From positions 36,681-100,680 of the IMG/VR virus record IMGVR_UViG_3300022926_000003: 64,000 nt of DNA. One strand, 5' to 3'. Shown here in pieces: positions 1-8,201 of this stretch (position 1 is its first letter; each line of letters opens with the position of its first letter). Source of the DNA: a virus. The notes beneath the pieces are model-generated. The model worked only from the letters and a program-made list of their open reading frames with translations, made no database searches and was not told where the DNA came from. The position numbers were made by a program, and so were the translations under genes.

Positions 1-320
1 TGTTTAGAACTGATAAGCCTTCTGTTTTGTCAACTATACTTGCTAAATGGTTTGATGAGCGAGTGGAATATAAAGGTTATATGAAAAAAGCATATAAAGC
101 TGGTGATAAAGAAAAGGGTGCGTTTTGGCATCAACGTCAACACACAATGAAAATTTTGTTAAATAGCTTGTATGGTGCAACTGCTCTTGGTAGTTTTAGA
201 TACGGTAACGTAATCCTTAGTGAGGCAATCACTCTATCTGGTCAGCGTATTATTCAAGAAAGTGCTTTGTGTGCTAATAGACATATGAATAAAGTAATTA
301 GAGGAGAAGTAAAACTATGA
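1..320 (+). CDS. 43: DNA polymerase family B, upstream part of a split gene 43 (5' end outside window)
   Basis: The frame is open from base 3 and runs into the window edge, so the start is missing. Bases 147-176 encode MKILLNSLYG, the family B motif B (Kx3NSxYG) that contacts the incoming dNTP in the fingers. The reading frame then stops at 318-320, about 45 codons after motif B and before motif C. The catalytic YxDTDS motif lies in the next gene, whose ATG at 317 overlaps this stop as ATGA. The polymerase is therefore made as two chains, probably coupled in translation and assembled into one enzyme. Gene 43 is also split in some Aeromonas T4-like phages (known); a sequencing frameshift is the alternative here. 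Confidence 0.85.
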   Translation, partial: FRTDKPSVLSTILAKWFDERVEYKGYMKKAYKAGDKEKGAFWHQRQHTMKILLNSLYGATALGSFRYGNVILSEAITLSGQRIIQESALCANRHMNKVIRGEVKL

Positions 321-1243
321 TACACTTAGAAGAAACACCTTGGTGGATATGTGACGAAGGAGATAAAAATTTCTGTGCTTATGTAGACACAGACTCAAAT
401 TACTTTAACGCTGAACCCCTCTTACTACATCTCTACCCAGATTTTGAAAGTAAAACTGATGAAGAAAAAGACAACCTACTTGAACAAATCGCACTTAAGT
501 ATCAGGACATCATTACTTCTCATTATGATGAGTTGGCTAGGGACTGCTTCAATGTCGGTACACATCGACTTGAAATGAAAACAGAGTGCGTTATCCGTTC
601 TGCTTATTTTAGAGCAACTCGTAGATATGCTCAGTGGATAACTAAACAAGAGGGTATAGCTAAAGAATCACTAGATGTTAAAGGACTTGAGTTTAAAAAA
701 GCTAACTTTCCTCCTATATTTGGAGATTTCTTTAATGATATCTTAGAGCAAATTCTAAAAGGAGCAGATCAAAAACATATTGATAAGTTAATTTTAGATT
801 TTAGGAATCATGTTATGTCTAAAGATTTAGATATAGCTAAACTTGGCAATCCTACCTCTGTAAAAACACTAAATGAGTATGTAGTTCGTAAACCTAGAGC
901 AGGTGAGGTAATGACTGAACTTAAAAAAGGTGCCCCTGTTAATGTTAAGGCAGCAGTAAAGTATAATGATTTGCTTAACTTTTGGGGTATTAAAAACCAT
1001 AGCCGAATAGTACAGGGAGATAAAATCAAATGGGTCTATTTAAAAGATAATCCCTACAAAATTGAACAAATAGGCTTCTTAACCTTTGACATGCCAGATA
1101 AGTTTCGTATATTTCTTGAGGACTATGCTGATAGGAAAAAATCATTTGAAACTATACTACAATCTAAGTTGGAAGGGTTTTATAATGACCTAGGCTGGAC
1201 ATTAAATTTAAATCCAAACATAAATAAATTTTTTAGTTTCTAA
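317..1243 (+). CDS. 43: DNA polymerase family B, downstream part with motif C
   Basis: 308 aa. Residues 22-27 are YVDTDS, motif C of family B polymerases, with the two aspartates that bind catalytic metal. The rest corresponds to palm and thumb. The extreme C-terminus (NINKFFSF) resembles the short hydrophobic peptide by which T4 gp43 binds its sliding clamp, and the clamp gene follows directly (TAATGA, 1-base overlap). The ATG at 317 sits inside the stop of the upstream part, with GAGGAG about 10 bases before it, one of the few purine-rich sites in the window. It should work only together with the upstream chain. Confidence 0.87.
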   Translation: MIHLEETPWWICDEGDKNFCAYVDTDSNYFNAEPLLLHLYPDFESKTDEEKDNLLEQIALKYQDIITSHYDELARDCFNVGTHRLEMKTECVIRSAYFRATRRYAQWITKQEGIAKESLDVKGLEFKKANFPPIFGDFFNDILEQILKGADQKHIDKLILDFRNHVMSKDLDIAKLGNPTSVKTLNEYVVRKPRAGEVMTELKKGAPVNVKAAVKYNDLLNFWGIKNHSRIVQGDKIKWVYLKDNPYKIEQIGFLTFDMPDKFRIFLEDYADRKKSFETILQSKLEGFYNDLGWTLNLNPNINKFFSF

Positions 1244-1995
1244 TGATATCAAAAAATAGATTACAATCAGTTATCTCTAAGTATTATCTTGGAGGTAAAG
1301 TAGAATCCGTTAAATGGGAAATTGAAGGAGGTACTTTAACTATCGACTTTATGGCTCCTACTAAGGATATGATTGGTAGGGTAATTGCTTGGGAATTTCC
1401 TATCACAACTGAGGGCACATTAGCTATCTTTAACACAACTCAACTTAATAGGCTATTGAATGTACTATCAGGTGATTTGGTACTTGATGCTGAAAAAACC
1501 AAAGCAATACTTACTAAACTTAATATCCAAGACGCCAAATCTACTATTAACTACTCACTTGCTGATCCACTTATGATACCTAAAGTAGGTGAGGTAAATG
1601 AAGATGTTCAATGGCAAGCTAGAGCTAATTTTGATAATGAAGACTTCCAAACGTTTATTAGAGCAGCAGGAGCTATTCAAGGAAACGAGCTTGTTACAGT
1701 AAACCCCACACAAGATATTATCGGTAACTCAGTACTTCAATTTACATTTGGTGAACGTATGGATTTCTCAAATAAAGTAGAATTTCATGTTGCAGCTAAA
1801 TTTGAAGATAATGTTAGAGAAGATAATAAGATTCCCTTTAGTAGTGAAATGCTTAGAGAAATATTTAACGCTAACAAAACGTCAGATGAATGTCAAATGA
1901 GTTTTGTGGATGATGGCCTTCTTCGCCTTATCTTTAGATCCGAAGATGAGAATATAGACTCTATGTACTTTGTCGTACGAAAAGCAGATTATTAA
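1243..1995 (+). CDS. 45: DNA polymerase sliding clamp, gp45-like
   Basis: 250 aa, slightly longer than T4 gp45 (228 aa). The sequence has the alternating beta-strand pattern of a clamp subunit (for example LTIDFMAPTKDMIGR and VEFHVAAKFED). It should form a trimeric ring that tethers the polymerase, and in T4 gp45 also activates late transcription through gp55 and gp33. Its place directly after the polymerase, with the clamp loader downstream and a gp55-like gene at 58 kb, supports the call. The start ATG overlaps the polymerase stop codon and has no Shine-Dalgarno sequence. Confidence 0.85.
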   Translation: MISKNRLQSVISKYYLGGKVESVKWEIEGGTLTIDFMAPTKDMIGRVIAWEFPITTEGTLAIFNTTQLNRLLNVLSGDLVLDAEKTKAILTKLNIQDAKSTINYSLADPLMIPKVGEVNEDVQWQARANFDNEDFQTFIRAAGAIQGNELVTVNPTQDIIGNSVLQFTFGERMDFSNKVEFHVAAKFEDNVREDNKIPFSSEMLREIFNANKTSDECQMSFVDDGLLRLIFRSEDENIDSMYFVVRKADY

Positions 1996-2002
1996 TATTT
2001 AT
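1995..2002 (+). promoter_or_regulatory. class B (late-type) promoter element ATATTTAT
   Basis: ATATTTAT starts exactly 12 bases before the ATG at 2007. The same spacing recurs before many structural genes in this window (see findings). Confidence 0.5.
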
Positions 2003-2006
2003 TGAC

Positions 2007-2342
2007 ATGGAAAAAAAAGAAACAACGTATGGGGAAATGGCATTTGGAACCCCTACTTGGAAAATAGGTCCCATAGAAGGTTTTCTTAAAAGAAAGTTTC
2101 CTAATGAAGATAAAGACATAGATGCTTTCTTATATAATGAAGCCCCACAAACATACCCTGAAAGATCAGAGTATAATGGGTTTTATAAAGGGTGGGATTC
2201 AACTGAACCTAATCCTGTTAAATCTAGTGATCAAGAAGCAGAAGCTTATTTTATTAGGGATTATAATAGATTTAAAGAAGAAAAAAATCTAAATGAATGG
2301 ACAAAGCGCCAATGGCAGCGTCGCGCAGGAATTATCAAATAA
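2007..2342 (+). CDS. hypothetical protein
   Basis: 111 aa, not recognised. Charged and aromatic, with no signal peptide or membrane segment; the C-terminal third is Lys/Arg/Glu-rich (residues about 85-111). It lies between the clamp gene and hsp20 and has a class B element 12 bases before its ATG, so it may be expressed late rather than with the clamp. Confidence 0.6.
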   Translation: MEKKETTYGEMAFGTPTWKIGPIEGFLKRKFPNEDKDIDAFLYNEAPQTYPERSEYNGFYKGWDSTEPNPVKSSDQEAEAYFIRDYNRFKEEKNLNEWTKRQWQRRAGIIK

Positions 2343-2365
2343 TTTGGTAATTTCTTAAAAATTAT

Positions 2366-2424
2366 GTATATTTATTGGTGACTTTAGGGCACCAACCTAG
2401 TTATTATAATTATTAACCGTCACC
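2366..2424 (+). promoter_or_regulatory. promoter and structured 5' leader of hsp20
   Basis: GTATATTTATTGG (2366-2378) resembles both promoter classes of this phage. The following leader can fold: TTGGTG (2375-2380) pairs with CACCAA (2390-2395), or GGTGAC (2377-2382) with GTCACC (2419-2424). The two foldings exclude each other, and the start codon is at 2449. A heat- or growth-dependent switch is possible but is only an inference. Confidence 0.35.
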
Positions 2425-2448
2425 TTAGGGGACACAAAACAAAACAAA

Positions 2449-2889
2449 ATGACACACGTATTATTTAATGAAAATTATACTAGTCCACTTGATGTACTAG
2501 TTAGAAATTTTTTCGACTCACAAGGTACATTTGATAAGCCTAGTCGACCCACAGTAACACATCCTATTGATGTATTTGAAGATCAAAATGGCCTTACACT
2601 CGAAGTAGCTTGTACGGGTATTGATAAAAAAGATGTAAACATTAACATTGAAGGGGATGTTCTTAGACTTTCCTATGACAAAGGAAAACCCACCCCATCA
2701 ACCCAAACTGAAGAAAATGGAACCCGCTACTACCACTCAGGTATTAAAAAAAGTAACTTCAATTTAGGTTGGAAAATCTCCCGTAGGTTTAATCTAGCTA
2801 AAGCTAATGCTGAAATGGTAAATGGTTTGCTTGTAATTAGTATCCCGTTTGCACTTGAATCAAAACCAAAATCAATTACTATTAAGTAA
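2449..2889 (+). CDS. hsp20: small heat shock protein Hsp20
   Basis: 146 aa with an alpha-crystallin domain at about residues 38-146. DVFEDQNGLTLEVACTGIDK, then DVNINIEGDVLRLSYD and a C-terminal ENGLLVISIPF-like strand (here MVNGLLVISIPF) are characteristic. Hsp20 proteins are ATP-independent holdases that keep unfolded proteins soluble. T4-like cyanophages also carry hsp20 genes. Here it lies just upstream of groES and groEL, so phage particle proteins may be served by a phage-encoded chaperone set. Confidence 0.88.
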   Translation: MTHVLFNENYTSPLDVLVRNFFDSQGTFDKPSRPTVTHPIDVFEDQNGLTLEVACTGIDKKDVNINIEGDVLRLSYDKGKPTPSTQTEENGTRYYHSGIKKSNFNLGWKISRRFNLAKANAEMVNGLLVISIPFALESKPKSITIK

Positions 2890-2920
2890 TTTACTTTAGG
2901 GTTGGTGTCCTGAAGATCCT

Positions 2921-2931
2921 TTCGTATATTC
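2921..2931 (+). promoter_or_regulatory. promoter core TTCGTATATTC before the groES operon
   Basis: The core matches the class A promoters (TTCGTATATTC) and lies 25 bases before the ATG at 2956. No GTCAT pair is found at the standard distance, so it may work without the activator inferred for the other copies. Confidence 0.5.
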
Positions 2932-2955
2932 CCGCGTATTAGAAAAAACAAAGTT

Positions 2956-3210
2956 ATGAATTTTATTAAAGACCCACTCCTCGGTGAGTATTTCATCCAA
3001 GTTGATGATTACAACTATTCTGTTTACAAAACAATCATGCCAGATAGTGGTACACCTTATGATTCCTGTATAGGACATTGTAGTAGCCTCGAAGCAGCAC
3101 TTAATAAGGTTGTTGAAAATAAAATGAAACAAAGTTCTTATACTAGTATTAAGGATTATATTATTGAACTTAGAAATATTAAAAACGAATTTAAACAACA
3201 CTTTTTGTAA
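2956..3210 (+). CDS. hypothetical protein, first gene of the groES-groEL operon
   Basis: 84 aa, not recognised. Soluble, with a helical, lysine-rich C-terminal half (about 45-84). Its last base overlaps the groES start (TAATGG), which points to translational coupling with the chaperonin genes. Confidence 0.6.
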   Translation: MNFIKDPLLGEYFIQVDDYNYSVYKTIMPDSGTPYDSCIGHCSSLEAALNKVVENKMKQSSYTSIKDYIIELRNIKNEFKQHFL

Positions 3211-3497
3211 TGGTAAAAGCATTATTTAACGCGGTTATTATAAAACCGATCGAAGAAGAAGAAAGTGTCCATGGGAGCATTATTGTTCCTGATATGGGCA
3301 AAGAAAAAAACCTTAAAGGTGAAGTAGTATCTGTTGGTCCTGGTTACTATTCAGGTATGGGACACTTTATTGAGACTACTATAAAAGTAGGGGATATTGC
3401 ACTTCTTCCCCAAATGGGTCCTACTAAAGTAGACTATGAAGGGCAGGAATACTACATGATTGAAGAAAATAAAATTTTAGGAATTATTGAAAAATGA
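3210..3497 (+). CDS. groES: co-chaperonin GroES (Cpn10)
   Basis: 95 aa, the usual Cpn10 length. The segment at about residues 17-33 (ESVHGSIIVPDMGKEK) is the mobile loop; its hydrophobic tripeptide IIV binds GroEL. GEVVSVGPG (38-46) and the C-terminal beta strands VGDIALLP and YMIEENKILGII are typical. T4 supplies a diverged co-chaperonin (gp31) for folding of its capsid protein. This one looks like a true GroES and overlaps groEL by four bases (ATGA), so the pair is probably made together. Confidence 0.93.
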   Translation: MVKALFNAVIIKPIEEEESVHGSIIVPDMGKEKNLKGEVVSVGPGYYSGMGHFIETTIKVGDIALLPQMGPTKVDYEGQEYYMIEENKILGIIEK

Positions 3498-5119
3498 ATA
3501 AAACAACTATCGTAAACTACGGAGACGACTCCCGTAAAAAATTAATTAGTGGGGTTAATCAACTCGCAGATGCAGTCGTAACTACTTTGGGGCCAAATGG
3601 TCGTAATGTTGTTATCCAAAATGAACAAGGTGTTCCCCAAAGTACTAAGGATGGAGTAACTGTAGCTAAAGCTATTGAACTTGAGGATACTGTTGAAAAT
3701 ACGGGTGCTCAAATGGTTAAGCAGGCTGCTATTAAAACTGCTGAACAAGCAGGTGATGGTACTACCACTTCTACTTTGCTGGCCCGTGAAATTGTAAATG
3801 CAGGTATGCGCTACAGTGATAAGGGACATAACATTGTAGAGATTAAACGTGGTATTGATGTATGTGTTAAAGCCCATGTAGATTATCTTAGGGAGATATC
3901 TCAAGATATTTCTAGCGAAAAGCAACTCCGCCAGGTAGCTACTATCTCAGCTAATAATGATGAAGAGGTAGGTGAGTTGATTGCTACTGCTATGGAAAAA
4001 GTTGGACGTGATGGTGTAGTAACTATTGAAGAGTCACGTACAGGTGAAACCTACCTTGAAACAGTAGAGGGCCTACAATTTGATAGGGGCTATAAATCAC
4101 CTTATTTTGTTACTAACAATGACAATATGAGTTGTGTACTCAAGGATGCAGCTATTCTTTTTTATAACGGTAGAATTACTACTGTAAAAGATTTGCTCCC
4201 CCTCCTTGAAAATCTATCACAGCAAGCTAAATCACTTCTTATTGTTGCTGAAGATATTGATGGTGAAGCACTTGCTACACTTGTTGTTAATAAAATGAGA
4301 GGTATTTTGAACGTATGCTGTGTTAAAGCCCCTGATTTTGGTGATCGTCGTACTTTGCTTATGAATGATATGGCTACCCTTACAGGTGGTACTGTTGTTG
4401 ATAAAGACAAAGGTATGAAACTTGATAAGTTTGACCTAAATTGGTTAGGTGAGTGCCGTACAGTTACTGTCACTAAAGAATCAACTACTCTTGTTGATGG
4501 TGCAGGTACCGAAGAAGCTATTGAGGGGCTGTGTGCCCAACTTCAATCTCAAATTGAAAATTCTACTTCACCTTTTGAAACTGAAAAACTCCAAGAGCGT
4601 TTAGCTAAACTTACAGGTGGAGTAGCTGTTGTCCATGTAGGTGGGAACACTGAAACTGAAATGCGTGAACGTAAAGATAGAGTTGATGATGCTCTTCAAG
4701 CTACTAAAGCGGCTATTGAAGAAGGTATTGTACCTGGTGGGGGAGTAGCATTGCTTCGTTCTAGTGAAAACGTAACGTGTAAAACTACTAACGATGACCA
4801 AAAACTAGGATGTGCTATTATGAATGCAGCTCTGCGTAAACCCTTTAGACAAATCCTTATAAATGCTGGTATAGAAGATGCTCCCCGCATCGAATTTAGT
4901 ACTACATCAGCTGAAAATGCTAATATAGGTTACAATATTAAAACTGGTAAGTTTGATGATTTCCTTAAAAAAGGTATTATTGATCCTACCAAAGTTACGC
5001 GTTGTGCTCTCGAAAATGCAGCTTCAATTGCAGGTACTATTTTGTTAACAGAATGTACTGTAGTTAATAAACCTCAAGAAAATCAAGATGAGGTTGGAGC
5101 TATGTCTGGAATGTATTAA
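3494..5119 (+). CDS. groEL: chaperonin GroEL (Cpn60)
   Basis: 541 aa, essentially full length (E. coli GroEL has 548). Nucleotide-binding motifs are present: [10 protein letters not shown] (31-40, Asn where most have Lys), TKDGVTVAK (51-59) and DGTTT (88-92) with the ATPase aspartate. [12 protein letters not shown] lies at about 406. The C-terminus ends [10 protein letters not shown] and lacks the Gly-Gly-Met repeats that line the cavity of many bacterial GroELs. It should form the ATP-driven folding chamber with the GroES encoded just upstream. Phage-encoded GroEL is known but uncommon, mainly in large phages. Confidence 0.95.
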   Translation: MNKTTIVNYGDDSRKKLISGVNQLADAVVTTLGPNGRNVVIQNEQGVPQSTKDGVTVAKAIELEDTVENTGAQMVKQAAIKTAEQAGDGTTTSTLLAREIVNAGMRYSDKGHNIVEIKRGIDVCVKAHVDYLREISQDISSEKQLRQVATISANNDEEVGELIATAMEKVGRDGVVTIEESRTGETYLETVEGLQFDRGYKSPYFVTNNDNMSCVLKDAAILFYNGRITTVKDLLPLLENLSQQAKSLLIVAEDIDGEALATLVVNKMRGILNVCCVKAPDFGDRRTLLMNDMATLTGGTVVDKDKGMKLDKFDLNWLGECRTVTVTKESTTLVDGAGTEEAIEGLCAQLQSQIENSTSPFETEKLQERLAKLTGGVAVVHVGGNTETEMRERKDRVDDALQATKAAIEEGIVPGGGVALLRSSENVTCKTTNDDQKLGCAIMNAALRKPFRQILINAGIEDAPRIEFSTTSAENANIGYNIKTGKFDDFLKKGIIDPTKVTRCALENAASIAGTILLTECTVVNKPQENQDEVGAMSGMY

Positions 5120-5128
5120 TTTTAGCCA

Positions 5129-5392
5129 ATGGCTGAATTTGAAACAGTAGAGCAAAAGCAACTAATCGCTAAAAGGGTACCACCGGGAGACCGGTGGTCC
5201 CTTACTAGTGATAGTAGTACTATTTATGAGTCACTTACAGACACATTAGAAGCATATTTTCAAAAAACTAAATTTAACAAAGCATTTTATTTAGATCCTA
5301 TTGGAAGTGCTTTGTATGCTGTAGATAGAGTAGAAGTAGAAATAGAACAGGAACCAATCAAAACATTTGATTTTTATGGAGATGGCTATTAA
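5129..5392 (+). CDS. hypothetical protein between groEL and the clamp loader
   Basis: 87 aa, not recognised; acidic and soluble. The first codons encode a strong RNA hairpin (5175-5201). Its end overlaps the start of the clamp-loader gene by 11 bases, so translation of the two may be linked. Confidence 0.6.
   Translation: MAEFETVEQKQLIAKRVPPGDRWSLTSDSSTIYESLTDTLEAYFQKTKFNKAFYLDPIGSALYAVDRVEVEIEQEPIKTFDFYGDGY
5175..5201 (+). other. stable RNA hairpin inside the coding region
   Basis: Bases 5175-5186 pair with 5191-5201: an 11-bp stem with one bulged T and a GAGA (GNRA-type) loop. It lies about 45 bases after the start of a short gene and may limit read-through from the groEL operon into the clamp loader or bind a protein. 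Function unknown. Confidence 0.5.
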
Positions 5393-6302
5393 TAATAGTT
5401 TATGGGTAGAAAAGTATCGGCCCAATGTACTTGAAAATTATGTAGGCAATGAGCATCTAAAAAATATTGTTAAACGATATTTAGAAGAGAACGATATACA
5501 AAATCTAATCTTCTATGGACCCGCTGGTACAGGAAAAACTACACTCGCCAAACTTTTGGTTAAGAATCTTGATTGTGAGCACCTTTATATTAATGCCAGC
5601 GATGAAAGAGGTATTGAAACAATTAGGGATAAAGTATCGGGGTTTGCTAGCACAATGTCGTTTAAACCACTTAAAGTGGTTATTCTGGATGAGGCTGATT
5701 TTCTTACTATCCAGGCACAAGCTTCTCTCCGCAATGTCATTGAAACGTTCTCTAAAAGTACAAGGTTTATATTAACTTGTAATTACGTAGAGCGTATTAT
5801 TGATCCTCTACAGTCACGTTGCCAAGTACTTAAAATTGTACCCCCAACTAAAGGTGCTGTTGCTGCACACCTTTTTAATATCTTATCTAAAGAGAATGTA
5901 CAACATAGCACTGACCATCTTAAAGATCTTGTAAACCAATATTACCCAGATGTACGTAAAATGCTTAACGTATGCCAAATGTCTACTAAAGATGGTGAGC
6001 TTGTATTAGATAAACAAACACTTGTATCATCCAATTATGTTGATAAAGTTATTGAATTATTGGTTAATCCAAATTCATTTAAACAAATTCGACAAGTAAT
6101 TGCAGATTCCAATGTAAATGATTTTGAAGCGCTATATAAAGCTTTATATGAGCGTATGGACGAATACACATCACGTCCTGCAGAAGCAATTATTATTATT
6201 GAAGAATATATGTACCATTCAAATTTCCGAATTGATAAGGAAATTAACATAATGGCATGTATTTCTAAACTACTTGAAATCTCTGGTAAAGTTGTTATAT
6301 AA
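5382..6302 (+). CDS. 44: clamp loader large subunit, gp44/RFC-like AAA+ ATPase
   Basis: 306 aa from the ATG at 5382; an ATG at 5376 and a TTG at 5367 are alternatives. WVEKYRP near the N-terminus, Walker A GPAGTGKTT (46-54), Walker B VVILDEAD (99-106) and the SRC motif LQSRC (143-147) with the arginine finger identify an RFC-type clamp loader. In T4 four gp44 and one gp62 open the gp45 ring and load it onto primed DNA. The partner gene (gp62-like) is at 6693. The start was chosen because homologues begin close to the WVEKYRP motif. Confidence 0.93.
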   Translation: MAINNSLWVEKYRPNVLENYVGNEHLKNIVKRYLEENDIQNLIFYGPAGTGKTTLAKLLVKNLDCEHLYINASDERGIETIRDKVSGFASTMSFKPLKVVILDEADFLTIQAQASLRNVIETFSKSTRFILTCNYVERIIDPLQSRCQVLKIVPPTKGAVAAHLFNILSKENVQHSTDHLKDLVNQYYPDVRKMLNVCQMSTKDGELVLDKQTLVSSNYVDKVIELLVNPNSFKQIRQVIADSNVNDFEALYKALYERMDEYTSRPAEAIIIIEEYMYHSNFRIDKEINIMACISKLLEISGKVVI

Positions 6303-6504
6303 AGACATATTTGAATTTGGAGAACGAATGTTTCTATTGTATCGTACCGCTAAGGTTACTGATAAAATAGATCCTAACATATTAAAACAATACTGGCATT
6401 GTGACACAGTGCTTAAAAAAGAAGAATTATATTATTTTTGCAACGAAATTAAAACAATAAACTATGAAGAAATCAGAAATGACAGCTCAACAACCACAAC
6501 TTGA
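6274..6504 (+). CDS. hypothetical protein in the clamp-loader operon
   Basis: Up to 76 aa from a TTG at 6274; the first ATG is at 6328 (58 aa), so the start is uncertain. Not recognised. It is rich in aromatic and charged residues (LLYRTAKVTDK) and ends in a Ser/Thr tail encoded in the overlap with the next gene. Its position between gp44 and gp62 suggests a replication accessory role, by inference only. Confidence 0.45.
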   Translation: MKSLVKLLYKDIFEFGERMFLLYRTAKVTDKIDPNILKQYWHCDTVLKKEELYYFCNEIKTINYEEIRNDSSTTTT

Positions 6505-6706
6505 TTTGAGCAAAACTACCTCAATCACTACTGAAAATGGGGACCAAATATTTAAGCAAGGATTTGTCTTGCGTAAAGTATCCCGTTTTATTACAGGTGG
6601 TGAGGATGCTGTCCTCCCCATTCCAGTATTTTATGATGGGGCCACAGGAAAAATTTACTCGGAAACTCTCCCATCTGAATTGAGAGACGAGTATGACACT
6701 TTTTGA
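6464..6706 (+). CDS. hypothetical protein
   Basis: 80 aa, not recognised. Overlaps both neighbours (41 bases upstream, 14 downstream), typical of tightly packed phage operons. The central part has a beta-rich pattern (GFVLRKVSRFITGG, AVLPIPVFYD). An ATG at 6479 is an alternative start. Confidence 0.55.
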   Translation: MKKSEMTAQQPQLDLSKTTSITTENGDQIFKQGFVLRKVSRFITGGEDAVLPIPVFYDGATGKIYSETLPSELRDEYDTF

Positions 6707-7103
6707 TTGGCTCAAAGAGTTAACAGGTAAGAAACGAGATTGGGACTCCTTCTCGGATAAAGAGAGGGAGTCCTTTAATCCTTATATGGTTAATCGTTTT
6801 TTATCTATGCACCAACCCTTTGTTGAGTTGGTAAATTATGTTCAAACCATACCTTACACTGATAAGAAAAAATACTATACAGTGTATTGTGGTTTACTCC
6901 CTAAACAAAATGTTTGGTTAAAATACATTAAATCAAGTATGAAACAACCCAATAAAAAATTAGTGGAAACAATTGCTTCCCTCTATGAAGTTTCTACCGC
7001 TCAAGCAGTAGATTGGATAAACATACTTGATAAAAAGTATATTAAGGAAGCACTACAACAACAGGGCTTACAAAAAGACGAAATTAAAGAATTATTTAAG
7101 TAA
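6693..7103 (+). CDS. 62: clamp loader small subunit, gp62-like
   Basis: 136 aa. The N-terminus MTLFDWLKELTGKK, the segment FNPYMVNRFLSMH (28-40) and the LPKQNVWLKYIK motif (68-79) follow the pattern of gp62 proteins of T4-like marine phages, which are much shorter than T4 gp62 (187 aa). It should be the single non-ATPase subunit of the loader with gp44. The final base overlaps the next start (TAATGG). Confidence 0.78.
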   Translation: MTLFDWLKELTGKKRDWDSFSDKERESFNPYMVNRFLSMHQPFVELVNYVQTIPYTDKKKYYTVYCGLLPKQNVWLKYIKSSMKQPNKKLVETIASLYEVSTAQAVDWINILDKKYIKEALQQQGLQKDEIKELFK

Positions 7104-7318
7104 TGGATAGCATAGTTACCTCAGTAATTAAACAATTTGAAACCCGTTCTAAAATGGGTGAACAAAAGTATGGAGTTAACATGGATCGAGGAGATCTACA
7201 ATTCCCCGAATGGGTCACTCATATGAAAGAAGAGTTAATGGATGCCATACTTTATTTAGAGAAATTAGAAAAAATATATGGCCAAGAAGCCCCAAATACT
7301 CAAGGAGATACAGAATAA
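7103..7318 (+). CDS. MazG-like small protein
   Basis: 71 aa. The pattern FETRSKMGEQKYG followed by HMKEELMDAILYLEKL has the EExxD-type metal-binding helix of MazG-like nucleotide pyrophosphohydrolases, but in a half-length form. It could hydrolyse (d)NTPs or be a remnant. The end overlaps the nuclease gene by 41 bases. Confidence 0.5.
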   Translation: MDSIVTSVIKQFETRSKMGEQKYGVNMDRGDLQFPEWVTHMKEELMDAILYLEKLEKIYGQEAPNTQGDTE

Positions 7319-8201
7319 AGAATTGCCTGAGGTAAATTATGCTTACCAAAAGACAATTTCTTATTCGCAAATGTCTATGTACAGGAGTTGCCCACACAAG
7401 TGGGCACTCCAGTACAAAGATGGACACTATCAAAATGAACAATCTATCCATTTTACTTTTGGTACGGCAATGCATGAAGTAATCCAAGATTGGCTTACTG
7501 TATTATATGAACAGTCAGGGGTAAAAGCAGATGCTATGAATTTAGAGGAGTTATTTCAAGAAAAATTTATAGGATTGTATAAAGAAGGATACAAACAAAA
7601 TAAAGACACCCATTATTCCTCCCCAGAAGAACTACGAGAGTTTTTTGAAGATGGTGTAGCAATACTTGACTTTCTTAAGAAAAAACGTAAACAATACTTT
7701 GGTAATCGTGGTTGGCATCTAGCAGGAATCGAGTTACCAATTGTAATGAACGTTGGTAGAAATTTAGTATACAAAGGTTTTATTGACCTCGTATTATACC
7801 ATGAACCCACAAACAAATTTTATGTATACGATATAAAAACGTCTACTAGGGGATGGAACGATACAGCTAAAAAAGACGAAAACAAGCAAATGCAGCTTGT
7901 GCTTTATAAGAAGTTCTTTAATGAACAATATGGTATCCCGCTTGAAAATATAGAAGTGGAATTCTTTATTGTGCGTAGAAAAATATGGGAAAATAGTGAT
8001 TACCCAATTCATAGAGTACAACAACATAGACCCGCTGCAGGTAGAAATAAACTTAAAAAAGCAGACCGTATATTAGATGAGTTTATTACTGAGTGTTTTT
8101 CTTCTGAAGGGAAACATTTAAACGTGGAGCACCCAAAAATTGTATCTAAATTATGTGAATGGTGTCCCTTTAATAATAATAAAGAGTTATGCAACAAATA
8201 A
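7278..8201 (+). CDS. PD-(D/E)XK nuclease, Cas4/RecB-like
   Basis: 307 aa. ISYSQMSMYRSCPHKW (27-42), FGTAMHEVIQDWL (61-73, His of the motif), GFIDLVLY (about 165) and FYVYDIKTS (about 181, the D-x-K core) form the RecB-family nuclease site. Cys38 and the C-terminal CEWCPFNNNKELC (three Cys) match the 4Fe-4S arrangement of Cas4 and AddB-type nucleases. Likely a ssDNA exonuclease acting in recombination-dependent replication. There is no cas1 or CRISPR array nearby, so no role in spacer acquisition is implied. Confidence 0.82.
   Translation: MAKKPQILKEIQNKELPEVNYAYQKTISYSQMSMYRSCPHKWALQYKDGHYQNEQSIHFTFGTAMHEVIQDWLTVLYEQSGVKADAMNLEELFQEKFIGLYKEGYKQNKDTHYSSPEELREFFEDGVAILDFLKKKRKQYFGNRGWHLAGIELPIVMNVGRNLVYKGFIDLVLYHEPTNKFYVYDIKTSTRGWNDTAKKDENKQMQLVLYKKFFNEQYGIPLENIEVEFFIVRRKIWENSDYPIHRVQQHRPAAGRNKLKKADRILDEFITECFSSEGKHLNVEHPKIVSKLCEWCPFNNNKELCNK

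Noticed and set aside
317-320. Intron or homing endonuclease as cause of the split polymerase
   Set aside because: The two parts overlap by four bases, leaving no inserted sequence.
3542-3925. 127-residue minus-strand frame inside groEL, with others at 4162-4473 and 4601-4890
   Set aside because: Shadow frames of a well-conserved gene.
6274-6504. Clamp-loader small subunit gp62 at this position
   Set aside because: The gene at 6693-7103 carries the gp62-like motifs, so this one stays hypothetical.
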